A stretch of 64,000 nt of DNA from DAIQNV01 sp038748775 (GCA_038748775.1 JBCDIT010000014.1:1-64000), one strand, 5' to 3'; positions 25,778 through 35,577 are shown, numbered from the stretch's first letter. Program-made: numbers and translations. The notes: a model not told the origin generated them from the sequence alone.

Positions 25778-27538
25778 ATGAAACGCAACACCCGCACCCG
25801 CGGTATCGGTGCGCTCGCCGCCGGTCTCGCTCTGCTCGCCGGAACCACGTTCTCGAACACCGCCCGGGCCGATGCCCAGGACGATCAGTTCTTCAACATC
25901 GAAGTCATCGTTAACATCCTCGACGGCGCCGGCGTCACGTCGGACGAGGCCCGCGAGTATGTCCGCCGCGCCAACCTCGCGCTGAAGTGCGCCAAGATCA
26001 ACCTGCAGGTCATCGAGATCAACACCGATGTCAAGATCGGGAACGACGACGGCAGCTTCAGCCGCGACGAGTTCGAGGAAGCCGTCGAAGAAGGCACCAA
26101 CGAGCTCAACGACCAGTCGCGAGGCGATAGCGCCGGCAAGGGCGTCAAGATCTACTTCGTCGACGAAGCCTGGGAAGACGAAGACGGAACCACCGAAGAC
26201 GAATCCTCAACCAACGGCTGGGCGTACGTCTGCCAGCCGATCGCAACGGTCGAAGAAGTCGACGGGGACACCCGCGAGGAAGAGACCGGCAACATCCTCG
26301 CCCACGAGATCGGCCACGTCCTCGGTGTCCCGGGCAACGGCGCCGACCCTGACGGAGGACTCGACGGCGACTACACCGACGCCGACCGCAAGAACGAGCT
26401 CATGAACGGCTACTCGAGCCGCGACTGTGACGGGACCCGCACCGTCCGCGGCTCGGACATCACCGACGCCCAGAAGGAAAAGATGCGATGCAAAGCCGCC
26501 GAGCGCGGCACGGCGGTCGCCAAACCCGACCCGGCGACCCCCGCCGCGAAGTCGCGCACCGAGCAGTCGGGCGTCGGACTCAACCCCGACATCACGCCCA
26601 CGACGGGCGGGGGCATCCGCAAGGTCTCGATGTTCGCCAACGCCTTCGACCCTTGCTTCGAGCTCGAGTTGATCACCCGAGGCATCCAGGGCCCCGACGA
26701 GTTCGTGCAGTACACGCTCGTCTACGACATCGACAACAACCCCAACACCGGCGTCCAGTTCGGCCCGGTCCCGGGCGTCGAACGCGTCATCGACATCTTC
26801 AGCGAGTTCCCCGGGTTCCCGTTCGCCCAGGGCACCGATCTCACCGGGCAGTTCCCCGATCCGCTCCCGCTCGACCCGGTGTTCGGCGTGAGCAACCTGC
26901 ACAACGGGGGCGTCGAGAACGCGCTGCTGCAGGGCCGGCCCGACGGCGACGTGTTCAAGCTCTGCGTTCCACGCGACTGGCTGGGCGTCGACCACCGCCT
27001 CGCCCCGGTTGTTCCCGTCGTCGCGCTCGGCCAAGGGCCGTTCGGCCCGGGCGATGAGATCCCCTTCCCGCTCGACCTCGAGGCCGGGCTGCGTGGACCC
27101 GAGATCTTCGTCCCCCCGCTGCTGCCCCCGAACGAGCCTCTGCTCCCGATCGATGGCTTCGGGTTCACCCCGGACGGCTTCGTCGAGATCGAGATCCAGG
27201 AGCTCAACCTCGTCGCGGTCCAGCCGGTGAACGTCGACGGGACGCTGCAGCTCAACCTCCCGCTCCCGCCGGGGATCCCCGAAGATTTCTACTTCGTGAC
27301 CGCGTTCGATCCGGCCGCTCGGACCACCGCCCACACGATCGTCAACTTCGGCGCCGCCGGCTGCAACCCCGCCGATATCGCCCCGCCGTTCGGCGTCCTC
27401 GACCTGGGCGATGTCGACGCGTTCATCACCGCCTTCCTCGGTGGCGATCTCTTGGCCGATGTCGCGCCCCCGTTCGGCGTCCTTGACTTGGGCGATATCG
27501 ACACCTTCATCAACTCGTTCTTCGCCGGCTGCCCGTAA
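25778..27538 (+). CDS. Secreted metzincin-like protease with dockerin-like tail
   Basis: The 586-residue product has a signal peptide (about 1-31, ending ARA) and an N-terminal zinc protease domain. HEIGH at 176-180 is followed by VLG (HExxHxxG), with a downstream ELMNG Met-turn (Met209). The third ligand expected in HExxHxxGxxH is replaced in VLGVPGN, so zinc binding may differ. The middle region (about 270-520) is beta-rich with no motif. The C-terminus carries two tandem PPFGVLDLGD units ending AGCP, the same tail as the first gene of the window. It is probably exported and tethered outside the cell. Start ATG 25778 follows AGGATGGGG. Confidence 0.8.
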   Translation: MKRNTRTRGIGALAAGLALLAGTTFSNTARADAQDDQFFNIEVIVNILDGAGVTSDEAREYVRRANLALKCAKINLQVIEINTDVKIGNDDGSFSRDEFEEAVEEGTNELNDQSRGDSAGKGVKIYFVDEAWEDEDGTTEDESSTNGWAYVCQPIATVEEVDGDTREEETGNILAHEIGHVLGVPGNGADPDGGLDGDYTDADRKNELMNGYSSRDCDGTRTVRGSDITDAQKEKMRCKAAERGTAVAKPDPATPAAKSRTEQSGVGLNPDITPTTGGGIRKVSMFANAFDPCFELELITRGIQGPDEFVQYTLVYDIDNNPNTGVQFGPVPGVERVIDIFSEFPGFPFAQGTDLTGQFPDPLPLDPVFGVSNLHNGGVENALLQGRPDGDVFKLCVPRDWLGVDHRLAPVVPVVALGQGPFGPGDEIPFPLDLEAGLRGPEIFVPPLLPPNEPLLPIDGFGFTPDGFVEIEIQELNLVAVQPVNVDGTLQLNLPLPPGIPEDFYFVTAFDPAARTTAHTIVNFGAAGCNPADIAPPFGVLDLGDVDAFITAFLGGDLLADVAPPFGVLDLGDIDTFINSFFAGCP

Positions 27539-27574
27539 GGTCGAAGAACGACATCCTGTTTGAGTGAACCACCC

Positions 27575-27604
27575 CGGCGGCGCCCCAGGCGCCGCCGTTT
27601 TTTT
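27575..27604 (+). terminator. Rho-independent terminator
   Basis: CGGCGGCGCC, loop CCA, GGCGCCGCCG, followed by seven T: a perfect 10-bp stem with a classical U-tract, 36 bases after the metzincin gene stop codon. Confidence 0.9.
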
Positions 27605-27757
27605 GACGACCTCCGCAATAGAACGCCGGCTATCGAGTGCTTCAGATACGACGGGCAACCGTCTCCCACACGCTCCGGGTGAGATCCCGCGAACTCCATG
27701 TCCGGGTACGCTGCCGCTGCACGGATGGACTGTGACGGACCAAAAAGGGGGTCTTCT

Positions 27758-29182
27758 GTGATCGTTCGACGACTGACCGCTCTATCGCTCGCCCTCGGCG
27801 CGAGCCTGCTCGCCGCCTGTTCTTCGTCACCCAAAACCGAGCTCGGGCTGATCTACAACGAGGCCGCGAGCGCCGAAGAAGAGTTCCGCTCGCCCGTGAT
27901 CGTCATCCCGGGCATCCTGGGCTCGAAGCTGATCGATACCGAATCGGGCACGCAAGTGTGGGGCGCGTTCACCGGAGACTTCGCGAATCCCACCAAGCCC
28001 GACGGAGCGAGGCTCATCGCCCTACCCATGGAAGAGGGCGTGCCGCTGGCCGACCTGACCGACGAAGTCTGGTCGGACGGCGCCCTCGACACCGTTGAGA
28101 TCAAGCTGTTCGGGATCCCCGTCGAGCTCAGCGCGTACTTTGAGATCCTGTCCAGCCTGGGCGTCGGCGGCTATCGCGACCGCCAGCTGGGCGAGTCCGG
28201 TGCCATCCAGTACGGCGCCGGTCATTACACCTGCGACCAGTTCGACTACGACTGGCGGAAAGACGTATCGCAGCACGCCGCCGACTTGCACGAGTTCGTC
28301 ACGAGCGTCTCCGAGTACGTCGCCGAAGAACGCGGCCTCGACGAGCCGGTCAAGGTCGATATCGTCGCCCACTCCATGGGCGGCCTCGTCGCGCGGTACT
28401 ACCTCAGGTACGGCCCGACCCCACTGCCCGACGACGGCTCGTTGCCCCCGGTGACCTGGGAGGGCGCGAAGTACGTCAAACGACTGATCATGGTGGGCAC
28501 GCCCAACGCCGGATCGGTCCTCAGCCTGACCCAACTCATCGAAGGGTACAAGATCGCCCCGATCCTGCCCGATTACAACAGCGCCATCCTGGGCACCTTC
28601 CCGTCGATCTATCAGTTGCTCCCGCGCGTGAGGCATGGCGCCTACGTCCTGCGGAACGATCCAGAAACGCGCGTCGACGTCTTCGATGCCCAGCAGTGGA
28701 TCGATCGCGGATGGGGACTCGCGAACCCCAAGAACGACAAAGACCTCAAGGAACTCCTTCCCGAGACGTCATCGCCGGCAGAACGCCGCGCGATCGCCCT
28801 GGACCAACTCCGCAAGTCGCTCGCCAGAGCAAAGCAGTTCCACAGGGCGATGGACCAACCCGCCACCCCTCCCGACGGCCTCGACATCGTCCTCATCGCC
28901 GGTGACGCCGAAGACACACCCGCAGTCGCTTCGATCGATAAAACCGGGCGCGTGCGCATCACCGAAGACGTGCCCGGAGACGGCACCGTCGCTCGGTACT
29001 CAGCGCTCATGGACGAACGCACCGGGCGCGAATGGGAACCCGGAGTTGTCAGCCCGATCGACTTCGAGCAGGTGATCTTCCTCGCAAACAACCACCTCGG
29101 GCTCACCAAAGACCCGAACTTCACCAACAACGTGCTCTTCCTCCTGCTCGAGCGGCAGCGAGAGTCGATGGTCTCGCCCTGA
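27758..29182 (+). CDS. LCAT-like lipase/acyltransferase lipoprotein
   Basis: The 474-residue product is of the lecithin:cholesterol acyltransferase family (alpha/beta hydrolase). The lipobox is LLAAC near residue 21. Family blocks are VIVIPGILGSKL at the oxyanion strand, FDYDWRKD, and the nucleophile elbow AHSMGGLVARYY with Ser206. Later Asp and His residues (GDAEDTP; NNHLGL) could complete the triad. GTG 27758 is preceded by GGGGG and gives the lipoprotein signal directly. It is likely anchored in the cell envelope and acts on phospholipid or wax-type esters; the substrate is unknown. ftsK starts 82 bases downstream. Confidence 0.85.
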   Translation: MIVRRLTALSLALGASLLAACSSSPKTELGLIYNEAASAEEEFRSPVIVIPGILGSKLIDTESGTQVWGAFTGDFANPTKPDGARLIALPMEEGVPLADLTDEVWSDGALDTVEIKLFGIPVELSAYFEILSSLGVGGYRDRQLGESGAIQYGAGHYTCDQFDYDWRKDVSQHAADLHEFVTSVSEYVAEERGLDEPVKVDIVAHSMGGLVARYYLRYGPTPLPDDGSLPPVTWEGAKYVKRLIMVGTPNAGSVLSLTQLIEGYKIAPILPDYNSAILGTFPSIYQLLPRVRHGAYVLRNDPETRVDVFDAQQWIDRGWGLANPKNDKDLKELLPETSSPAERRAIALDQLRKSLARAKQFHRAMDQPATPPDGLDIVLIAGDAEDTPAVASIDKTGRVRITEDVPGDGTVARYSALMDERTGREWEPGVVSPIDFEQVIFLANNHLGLTKDPNFTNNVLFLLLERQRESMVSP

Positions 29183-29264
29183 ACGCCGCGTCCAAAGCAC
29201 CCTAAAGCGGTGAACGCCGTCCGTTCTGTGGGTCATCTGAACGCTGACGTCCGATAGAACAGAC

Positions 29265-32200
29265 ATGGTCAACACCCAACGCCCGCGCGATCGGCGCGGC
29301 CGCAAAGAATCCGAAGTCCCGCCGCGTTCCGTTCCGGTGACCATCATCCTGCTCGGCCTTGGAGCGGTCTGGCTCTTCGTGGCCCTGTGCCTCATGAGCT
29401 TTGACCCGGCCGACGCCCCGAGCCACGCCTTCTGGCCGCGCAACACCCCACCACAGAACTGGATGGGCCCCGTAGGCGCTGCGGTCGCGTACGGCGTTAC
29501 CCTCGTTTTCGGGTACGCCGCGTGGCCAGCGATGGCTCTCGCGGCGACCGGCATCGTCGCCGGCGCCGCCCGAGGTGGCATCAGCCAACCGATCCTCCGA
29601 GGCACCGGGGCGCTGATGACCCTCGCAGCGATCGCGGGACTCGCCGGCGTCGTCGGTCCGGGCGGTGGCCCGTTGCCCGCCCTCCCCGGGGGCACCTCAG
29701 GCTTCGTGATCTCCGCTGAACTCGTGTCGAGGTTTGGGGCCGCGGGCGCGGTCCTCTGGCTCGTCGTGCTTCTCGCTATCGGGCTCGTCGTCGCGTTCGA
29801 CCGCCTCGTGCTGGTTGGGGCGGTGCGCCTCGCTCACGCAATCGCGAACGGCACCATGCGTGCAGGCCAAGGTCTTGCCGGTTGGACCCAGCGCCTCGTC
29901 GGTGGTGCCAAGCCGGCCCTCGCCGGCTTCCGCTTCACCGACCTCGACGACGACGAGCCGGCCTCGCGCGGATCGACGGGCACCAAGACTCCCAAGGCCA
30001 AGAAGAAGACCACCAAGAAGCAGGCCGACATCCCCGAGGACGCCGGCGGGTTCGCGGGCACCGAGTCCTTCGACCCAGACGCTGAGGACGCGGAAACCGA
30101 CGAAGGCGAATGGGAAGAGGGCGAGTGGGAGTACGAAGACGAGGCTGAGGAAGACGCTGAAGCCGCCGATTGGGAAGAAGAGTGGGAAGACGAAGACGAA
30201 GCCCTTGATCCGGCCGCCCAAGCAGATGTAGACGACGCTGATGACGAGGACGGCGAAGCAGAGGGCGACGAGGACGAAGTCGGCGCTCCCCAGGTCTTCG
30301 ACCAAGACAAGCTCAAGGAAAAGATCGCCAAGCTCCCGGTCCGCTTTGCCAGCGCCAGCAAGGGATCCGCGACCGAAGACGATCTCGCCGACCTTCAGAA
30401 CGGCGCCGAGCTCGAGGGCTACCGATTCCCGGGCGTCGACCTTCTCGAAGAACCCGAGGAAGGCTTCGGGGAGCAACTCGAGGAGTACGTGCGCGAGCAG
30501 GCCGAGGCTCTCGAGTCAGCGCTCCAGCAATACCGCATTAAGGGCGAGGTCGTCGGCATCGAGTCGGGCCCCGTCATCACCCTCTACCACGTCAAACTGG
30601 CCCCGGGCACCAAGGTCGCGGCCCTCAACGCGGTCTCGAGCGACCTCGCCCGGTCGCTCAAGAGCGTGAACATCCGCATCGTGCCCAACATGGCGGGGCG
30701 CGACACCGTCGGGATCGAGGTGCCCAACGCCAAGAAGGAGAAGGTCCGGCTCAAGGAGCTCATGAGCGATCGCTCCAACTTCGAGGGCATGAAGCTCCCC
30801 ATGTTCCTGGGTAAGGACGCGTCGGGCGACCCGCTGATCGGTGACCTCGCCAAGATGCCACACGTGCTCATCGCCGGCACCACCGGCTCGGGCAAGTCGG
30901 TGTGCATGAACACGATCATCATGAGCTTCCTCTACACGAAGAAGCCCAACGAACTCAAGCTCGTCCTGGTCGACCCCAAGATGGTCGAGATGAGCCAGTT
31001 CAAGGACATCCCACACCTCATGTGCCCGGTGGTCACCGAGATGGCCAAGGCCGCGGCCATCCTCGAATGGGCCGTGGGCAAAATGGACGAGCGCTACGCC
31101 CTGCTCGCCGAAGCAGGCGTCCGCGATATCGCCAGCTACAACGAGATGGAATGGGAAGAGCTGCGTGACCGCTTCAGCCCGCCCGGCGAAGAACTCACGC
31201 CCGAAGAAGAGGCCAAAATCCCTCGCAAGCTGCCCTACATGGTCTTCATCATCGACGAACTCGCGGACCTGATGATGACCAACAAGGAGGTCGAGGGATC
31301 GATCGTCCGCATCGCTCAGAAGGCGCGTGCCGTCGGAATCCACCTCATCCTCGCAACGCAGCGCCCACAGGCCAACGTGGTCACCGGGCTCATCAAGGGC
31401 AACATGCCCTGCCGCATCTCGTTCAAGGTCGCGTCCGGCCTCGACAGCCGCATCATCCTCGACCAGAAGGGCGGCGAGCTGCTGCTGGGCATGGGCGACA
31501 TGCTCTTCTTATCCCCCTCGAGCCACAAGCTCATGCGTTCGCAGGGCACGCTGGTCGACGACAAAGAGATCCGGCGCGTCACCCGCTTCCTCAAGGAAAT
31601 CGCAGGGCCCAGCTTCGAACGCCAGCTCGTCCAGCTCCGCTCCGGCGGCGCCAACTCGGACGAAGAACGCTTGCTGCAAAGCCAGAACAACTCTTCGGCG
31701 AGTCTCAAGGCGGCCCAGGAAGATCCGATGTTCGACCGAGCGGTCGAGATCGTCCTCGAGACCCGCCGCGGCTCGGTCAGCCTGCTCCAACGCCGCCTCG
31801 CGATCGGGTACACCCGCGCGAGCCGACTGATCGACCTCATGGGCATCTCGGGCATCATCGGCGAGCACAAGGGCTCGGTCGCGCGCGAGGTGCTCATCAC
31901 GCTCGAGGAGTGGCAAGAGATGAAGCGTCTGGCCGACGAGATGGCCAAGGCCCAGGGACAAGAACCGGTGTTCTCCGGCGCCCGAGCCGACGGCGCGAAG
32001 AACGCAGACGACCCCGACCAAACCTTCCTCTTCGGAGAAGGCGAGCAAGAAATCGCCAGCGCTGCCGGAGACCCAGAAGGCGTCGACGCCGAAGCCTCCG
32101 ACGATGACTCGGAGACCGAGACCGACGAAGTCGACGCCGACGATGACCAGATCGACGGCGAGGACCCAGAAGACGGGACGCCCTACGACGAAGTGTCGGA

Positions 32201-32390
32201 CGAGGAAGAAGGCGAGGACGCGGAAGAACACGCCGTCGACGGCGACGACCCAGATGACGAAGAAGACTGGGAGTGGGTCGAGGTCGACGAAGAAGAAGAC
32301 CCAAAGGATGCCCTCGAAGAAGACGAAGACGACTCGGAAACCGAGGAAGCCCCACCCTTCGAACCGGGGACCAAACGCCGCACGGCCTGA
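29265..32390 (+). CDS. ftsK: DNA translocase FtsK/SpoIIIE
   Basis: This membrane-anchored DNA pump clears chromosome termini at division (1041 residues). The N-terminus has four membrane helices (about 22-180). A very acidic linker follows (about 265-345, rich in E, D and W). The motor has Walker A GTTGSGKS at 538-545, Walker B MVFIIDELADLMM, and the LATQRP motif. The gamma DNA-recognition winged helix is at about 820-885 (GSVSLLQRRLAIGYTRASRL). After gamma a further 120 or so residues form a second highly acidic tail, which ordinary FtsK proteins lack. Confidence 0.95.
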   Translation: MVNTQRPRDRRGRKESEVPPRSVPVTIILLGLGAVWLFVALCLMSFDPADAPSHAFWPRNTPPQNWMGPVGAAVAYGVTLVFGYAAWPAMALAATGIVAGAARGGISQPILRGTGALMTLAAIAGLAGVVGPGGGPLPALPGGTSGFVISAELVSRFGAAGAVLWLVVLLAIGLVVAFDRLVLVGAVRLAHAIANGTMRAGQGLAGWTQRLVGGAKPALAGFRFTDLDDDEPASRGSTGTKTPKAKKKTTKKQADIPEDAGGFAGTESFDPDAEDAETDEGEWEEGEWEYEDEAEEDAEAADWEEEWEDEDEALDPAAQADVDDADDEDGEAEGDEDEVGAPQVFDQDKLKEKIAKLPVRFASASKGSATEDDLADLQNGAELEGYRFPGVDLLEEPEEGFGEQLEEYVREQAEALESALQQYRIKGEVVGIESGPVITLYHVKLAPGTKVAALNAVSSDLARSLKSVNIRIVPNMAGRDTVGIEVPNAKKEKVRLKELMSDRSNFEGMKLPMFLGKDASGDPLIGDLAKMPHVLIAGTTGSGKSVCMNTIIMSFLYTKKPNELKLVLVDPKMVEMSQFKDIPHLMCPVVTEMAKAAAILEWAVGKMDERYALLAEAGVRDIASYNEMEWEELRDRFSPPGEELTPEEEAKIPRKLPYMVFIIDELADLMMTNKEVEGSIVRIAQKARAVGIHLILATQRPQANVVTGLIKGNMPCRISFKVASGLDSRIILDQKGGELLLGMGDMLFLSPSSHKLMRSQGTLVDDKEIRRVTRFLKEIAGPSFERQLVQLRSGGANSDEERLLQSQNNSSASLKAAQEDPMFDRAVEIVLETRRGSVSLLQRRLAIGYTRASRLIDLMGISGIIGEHKGSVAREVLITLEEWQEMKRLADEMAKAQGQEPVFSGARADGAKNADDPDQTFLFGEGEQEIASAAGDPEGVDAEASDDDSETETDEVDADDDQIDGEDPEDGTPYDEVSDEEEGEDAEEHAVDGDDPDDEEDWEWVEVDEEEDPKDALEEDEDDSETEEAPPFEPGTKRRTA

Positions 32391-32543
32391 AATCCCGTTC
32401 GACCCAGACCGAAGACTTGCTCCTGTACACCTCCGGGACCCGCCGTGAGCCGCGACGGAGCGGCCAGGCGGGCTTGATCTGCTATCGTCCGTCGGACGGG
32501 CCGGGTCGTCGGTCCATGCTGTCGGCACTGAAAGGAACCCCCG

Positions 32544-34370
32544 ATGCTCCCCGATCGCCGCTCGCGTCGCTCATCGCTCACTCTGGGCCTGTGCGCAGGC
32601 CTTGCCCTCTCGACCATCGCGAACGCCGGTCTCGATGACCATCCCGCGGTGCCTGCGGTTCTCGACTGGGTCCCCACCGACACCGCCCTTCTCGTCGCTA
32701 TTCCGAACCTCCAGTCGCTGGTGAACGACGTCACGGCATTTACCGCCGCCAACGGCGACAAGCTCCCCGCGAATATCAGCAGCGGGCTCGCCCAGGTTGG
32801 CGTCCTCCAACTCCTGCTCTCCCAGCCGGGCGTTGACGCCGAGGGCTCGGCCGCGATCGTCCTTTACCCCGAGCCCGACGCGGCGCCGGGTCAGGCCCCC
32901 GAGATGGACGGAGTCGGCGTTCTCCCGATCACCAACTTCGCCCAGTTCTCCGAGGCTCCCTTTGTCTCAAGCCAGGGCGCCGAAATGAACGGAGGCGTCC
33001 TTGAGCTCGATTTCTTCGGGGAGAGCGTCTTCCTCCGCGACCTCGACGGATTCGTCGTCGTCGGCGCCGACCGTGATCTCGTGACCAATTTCGAAGGCGC
33101 CCGCGGCCAACTCGCCGCGCACGCCGATCGTCTCGGCGCTGCCGGCAAAGACCTCTCCGGATCATCGGACGCGATGGTCATCGCCAACATCGAGGCCCTC
33201 GCGCCGGCGATGAAGCAGGGCCTCGGGGACCTCGAGGAGCAGGCCCAGATGCTCGCCGCGATGGGCGGGGGCCCGGCTGTCAACGACGCCGTAGCCGAGC
33301 TCCGCGTCGTGGCCCAGAACTTCCTCCGCGACGCGTCGGCCGGGTTCGTCGGCCTCGACGTTTCGGGCGAGGGCGTCGCGATGGACCTCTCCGCACAGTT
33401 CAAGGATCAGTCGGAACTGGGCAAGATGTTCGACAAGTCGGGCGACGCCGACGAACTCGTCGACAACCTGCCTCGCATGGACTTCCTCTTCGCCGGAGCC
33501 GTCGACCTCAATAACCCGGGCCTCCGAGCCTTGGCCGATGGAATGACAGACTTCAACGAGAAGATCCAGGCCGGCCTGGCAGCTCAAATCGGCGGAGAGG
33601 CCCCAACCCTCGGCTTTGAAGCGTTCGAGTCCGCGTCCGGGTTCAGCGGAGCCATCGGCACCGCCCCCGCCCTTGGCGGCGGAGGCCTGTTCGCCAATTC
33701 GGTGATGTACTACCGGGTCGACGACACGAACAAGACGCGAGAGGCCCTTCGGGATGGCATCCTCGAAGCCAACGGCGCCGCCGCGGCCGGCGTCAAGTAC
33801 TCGACGACCTACGAGCGCAACGCTCAACGCATCGGAGGCGCCTCCGCCGACGAGTACGCCGTGACGACTGAAATGGACCCCAACGCCGGCGGCGGCATGG
33901 CCAGCCCCGTCGACCCTGCGATGATCCAGCAGATGATGTTCGGATTCACCGGCGGCCCCAACGGGTTTATCGCCGACGCCGACGAAGGCCTGTTCATGAC
34001 CGCCTCCAAGAACTCTCAGCTTCTTGAGCGCACCATCAACGCCGCGAACGGAACCGCCCCTGCCCTTGACAGCGCCGACCTGTTCAAGCTGACCCGCTCC
34101 CAGCTCCCGTCGGACGCGTCGGCTCAGATCTACATCGCCGCGGACCAGATCGCCAACACCGTCGGCCCCTTCCTTGTCATGTTCGGCGCCGGTGACGGTT
34201 TCGAGCCGGCCGCCGCGATGGCACCGATCGGGATGGGCATCACGACCGGCGACGGCGCGTTCGCTGTCCGGGCCTTCGTCCCAGGCGACGTCCTCACCTT
34301 CCTCGCCCAGTTCGCCTCTGAAGAAGACCTCAATCCCGGAGGCCCGGCCCAGGATCGCCCGCCGTTTTAG
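32544..34370 (+). CDS. Secreted protein of unknown function, DUF3352-like
   Basis: The 608-residue product has a signal peptide (about 1-28, ending ANA). The mature start (VLDWVPTDTALLVAIPNLQS) recalls the planctomycete DUF3352-type proteins, in which a substrate-independent beta/alpha fold opens with a 'protein of threshold values' strand. This match is weak. No catalytic residues or membrane segments are seen. AAAGGAA precedes ATG 32544. It is a single gene between ftsK and folP. The gap 34371-34512 holds a hairpin. Confidence 0.6.
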   Translation: MLPDRRSRRSSLTLGLCAGLALSTIANAGLDDHPAVPAVLDWVPTDTALLVAIPNLQSLVNDVTAFTAANGDKLPANISSGLAQVGVLQLLLSQPGVDAEGSAAIVLYPEPDAAPGQAPEMDGVGVLPITNFAQFSEAPFVSSQGAEMNGGVLELDFFGESVFLRDLDGFVVVGADRDLVTNFEGARGQLAAHADRLGAAGKDLSGSSDAMVIANIEALAPAMKQGLGDLEEQAQMLAAMGGGPAVNDAVAELRVVAQNFLRDASAGFVGLDVSGEGVAMDLSAQFKDQSELGKMFDKSGDADELVDNLPRMDFLFAGAVDLNNPGLRALADGMTDFNEKIQAGLAAQIGGEAPTLGFEAFESASGFSGAIGTAPALGGGGLFANSVMYYRVDDTNKTREALRDGILEANGAAAAGVKYSTTYERNAQRIGGASADEYAVTTEMDPNAGGGMASPVDPAMIQQMMFGFTGGPNGFIADADEGLFMTASKNSQLLERTINAANGTAPALDSADLFKLTRSQLPSDASAQIYIAADQIANTVGPFLVMFGAGDGFEPAAAMAPIGMGITTGDGAFAVRAFVPGDVLTFLAQFASEEDLNPGGPAQDRPPF

Positions 34371-34407
34371 ACCGGGGTTGCAGCGTCAGGAGTGAGGTTT
34401 GCGCCAT

Positions 34408-34443
34408 AGGAAGCCCGCCGGATTCACTCCGGCGCGGCTTCCT
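34408..34443 (+). terminator. Long hairpin after secreted-protein gene
   Basis: The left arm 34408-34422 (AGGAAGCCCGCCGGA) pairs with 34428-34443 with one bulged base and a five-base loop TTCAC. No T-run follows, so it may be a factor-assisted terminator or mRNA-stabilising hairpin. Confidence 0.5.
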
Positions 34444-34512
34444 CAAGCGAGTGTGCGGCCGGAAGCCGCTACGGAGCGATCAAACCTGATCTAATCAGTC
34501 GAGGACACCCCG

Positions 34513-35433
34513 CTGGACACTCGACCACCGTCAAGCAATCACGAGGCCTGGGCCCTGCGCCCGGGCCTCTTTCTTGCGCTCGACCGGCCACGGATCGCCG
34601 CGATCATCAACGCGACCCCGGACAGCTTCTCCGACGGAGGCCTCGCCCTCGATCCGAACGACGCCGTCGCGCGAGCAACCGCCGCCGCGGCCGACGGCGC
34701 AGACTTGCTCGACATCGGCGGCGAGTCAACCCGCCCGGGCAGCGCGCGGGTCGGCATCGAAGACCAGATCGCCCGCGTCGCCCCGGTCATACGCGCCATC
34801 CGCGGCGCCGGCATCGATATCCCGATCTCGGTCGACACCACGAGGGCCCCGGTCGCCCTCGAAGCCCTCGAAGCCGGCGCCGACGCGATCAACGACGTCT
34901 CCGGCGGCACCGAGGACTCTGAAATGCTCGCGCTCTGCGCGCAACGCGAAACCGGCATCATCCTGATGCACCGCCTCCGCCCGCCCAACGAGGATTCCTA
35001 CTCAGACCAATACGAAACCCCGCCCGAGTACCCAGCCGGTGTTGTCGAGGCCGTCCGAGACGACCTCAGCAGCCTGCTCGCCAACGCGGCCCGAGCCGGT
35101 GTGGCCAAACACAGCGTCGTGCTCGATCCGGGGCTCGGGTTCGGCAAGACCGTTAAGCAAAACCTCGCGCTCATCCGGGCGACGCCTCGGTTGCGAAGCC
35201 TGGGCCGGCCTCTGCTGGGCGGGGTGAGCCGGAAGAGCTTCGTGGCCCGAGCCCAGGCCCAAGCCGAAGCCCGGAGCACAAACCCAGCCCCCCCGTCCGA
35301 CCGGCTCGAGGGCAGCCTGGCGCTCTCGGTCATCCAGCTCTCGCTGGGCGTCAGGCTGTTCCGGGTGCACGACGTCCGGGCCCACCGCAGAGCCCTCGAC
35401 GCGGCCTTCGCCGCGATGACCGCCGAGGCGTGA
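34513..35433 (+). CDS. folP: Dihydropteroate synthase, probable CTG start
   Basis: This enzyme joins 4-aminobenzoate to dihydropterin pyrophosphate in folate synthesis. All family blocks are present: INATPDSFSDGG, DLLDIGGESTRPG, ISVDTTR, INDVSGG, VLDPGLGFGKT and GGVSRKSF. The frame opens after TAA at 34492-34494. Before the first in-frame TTG (34705, already inside the conserved core) there is no ATG, GTG or TTG. CTG 34513 has GAGG (34501-34504) eight bases upstream and gives 306 residues, close to the family (E. coli 282), so it is the proposed start. A sequence error or unrecorded frameshift near the 5' end is the alternative. Confidence 0.85.
   Translation: MDTRPPSSNHEAWALRPGLFLALDRPRIAAIINATPDSFSDGGLALDPNDAVARATAAAADGADLLDIGGESTRPGSARVGIEDQIARVAPVIRAIRGAGIDIPISVDTTRAPVALEALEAGADAINDVSGGTEDSEMLALCAQRETGIILMHRLRPPNEDSYSDQYETPPEYPAGVVEAVRDDLSSLLANAARAGVAKHSVVLDPGLGFGKTVKQNLALIRATPRLRSLGRPLLGGVSRKSFVARAQAQAEARSTNPAPPSDRLEGSLALSVIQLSLGVRLFRVHDVRAHRRALDAAFAAMTAEA
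34543..34575 (+). terminator. Terminator-like hairpin within folP 5' coding region
   Basis: GAGGCCTGGGC (34543-34553), loop CCTGC, GCCCGGGCCTC (34559-34569), then TTTCTT: eleven pairs with one G-T wobble and a short T-run. It lies 30 bases inside the proposed folP frame. It could terminate the preceding transcript, attenuate folP, or be a chance product of GC-rich coding sequence. Confidence 0.4.
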
Positions 35434-35577
35434 ACTCCCATTCAAGACCCAACTCGGTCCGAATCTCGCCCCGGAATATGCCGAACCTCGGATCGGTTCC
35501 TTCTGCTCCCCGCGCGCCGTACCATGCCGGGCACCGGAGGCCCGGAAGGCCAACGCGGAGCGAGTGAAGGAGCCGTC

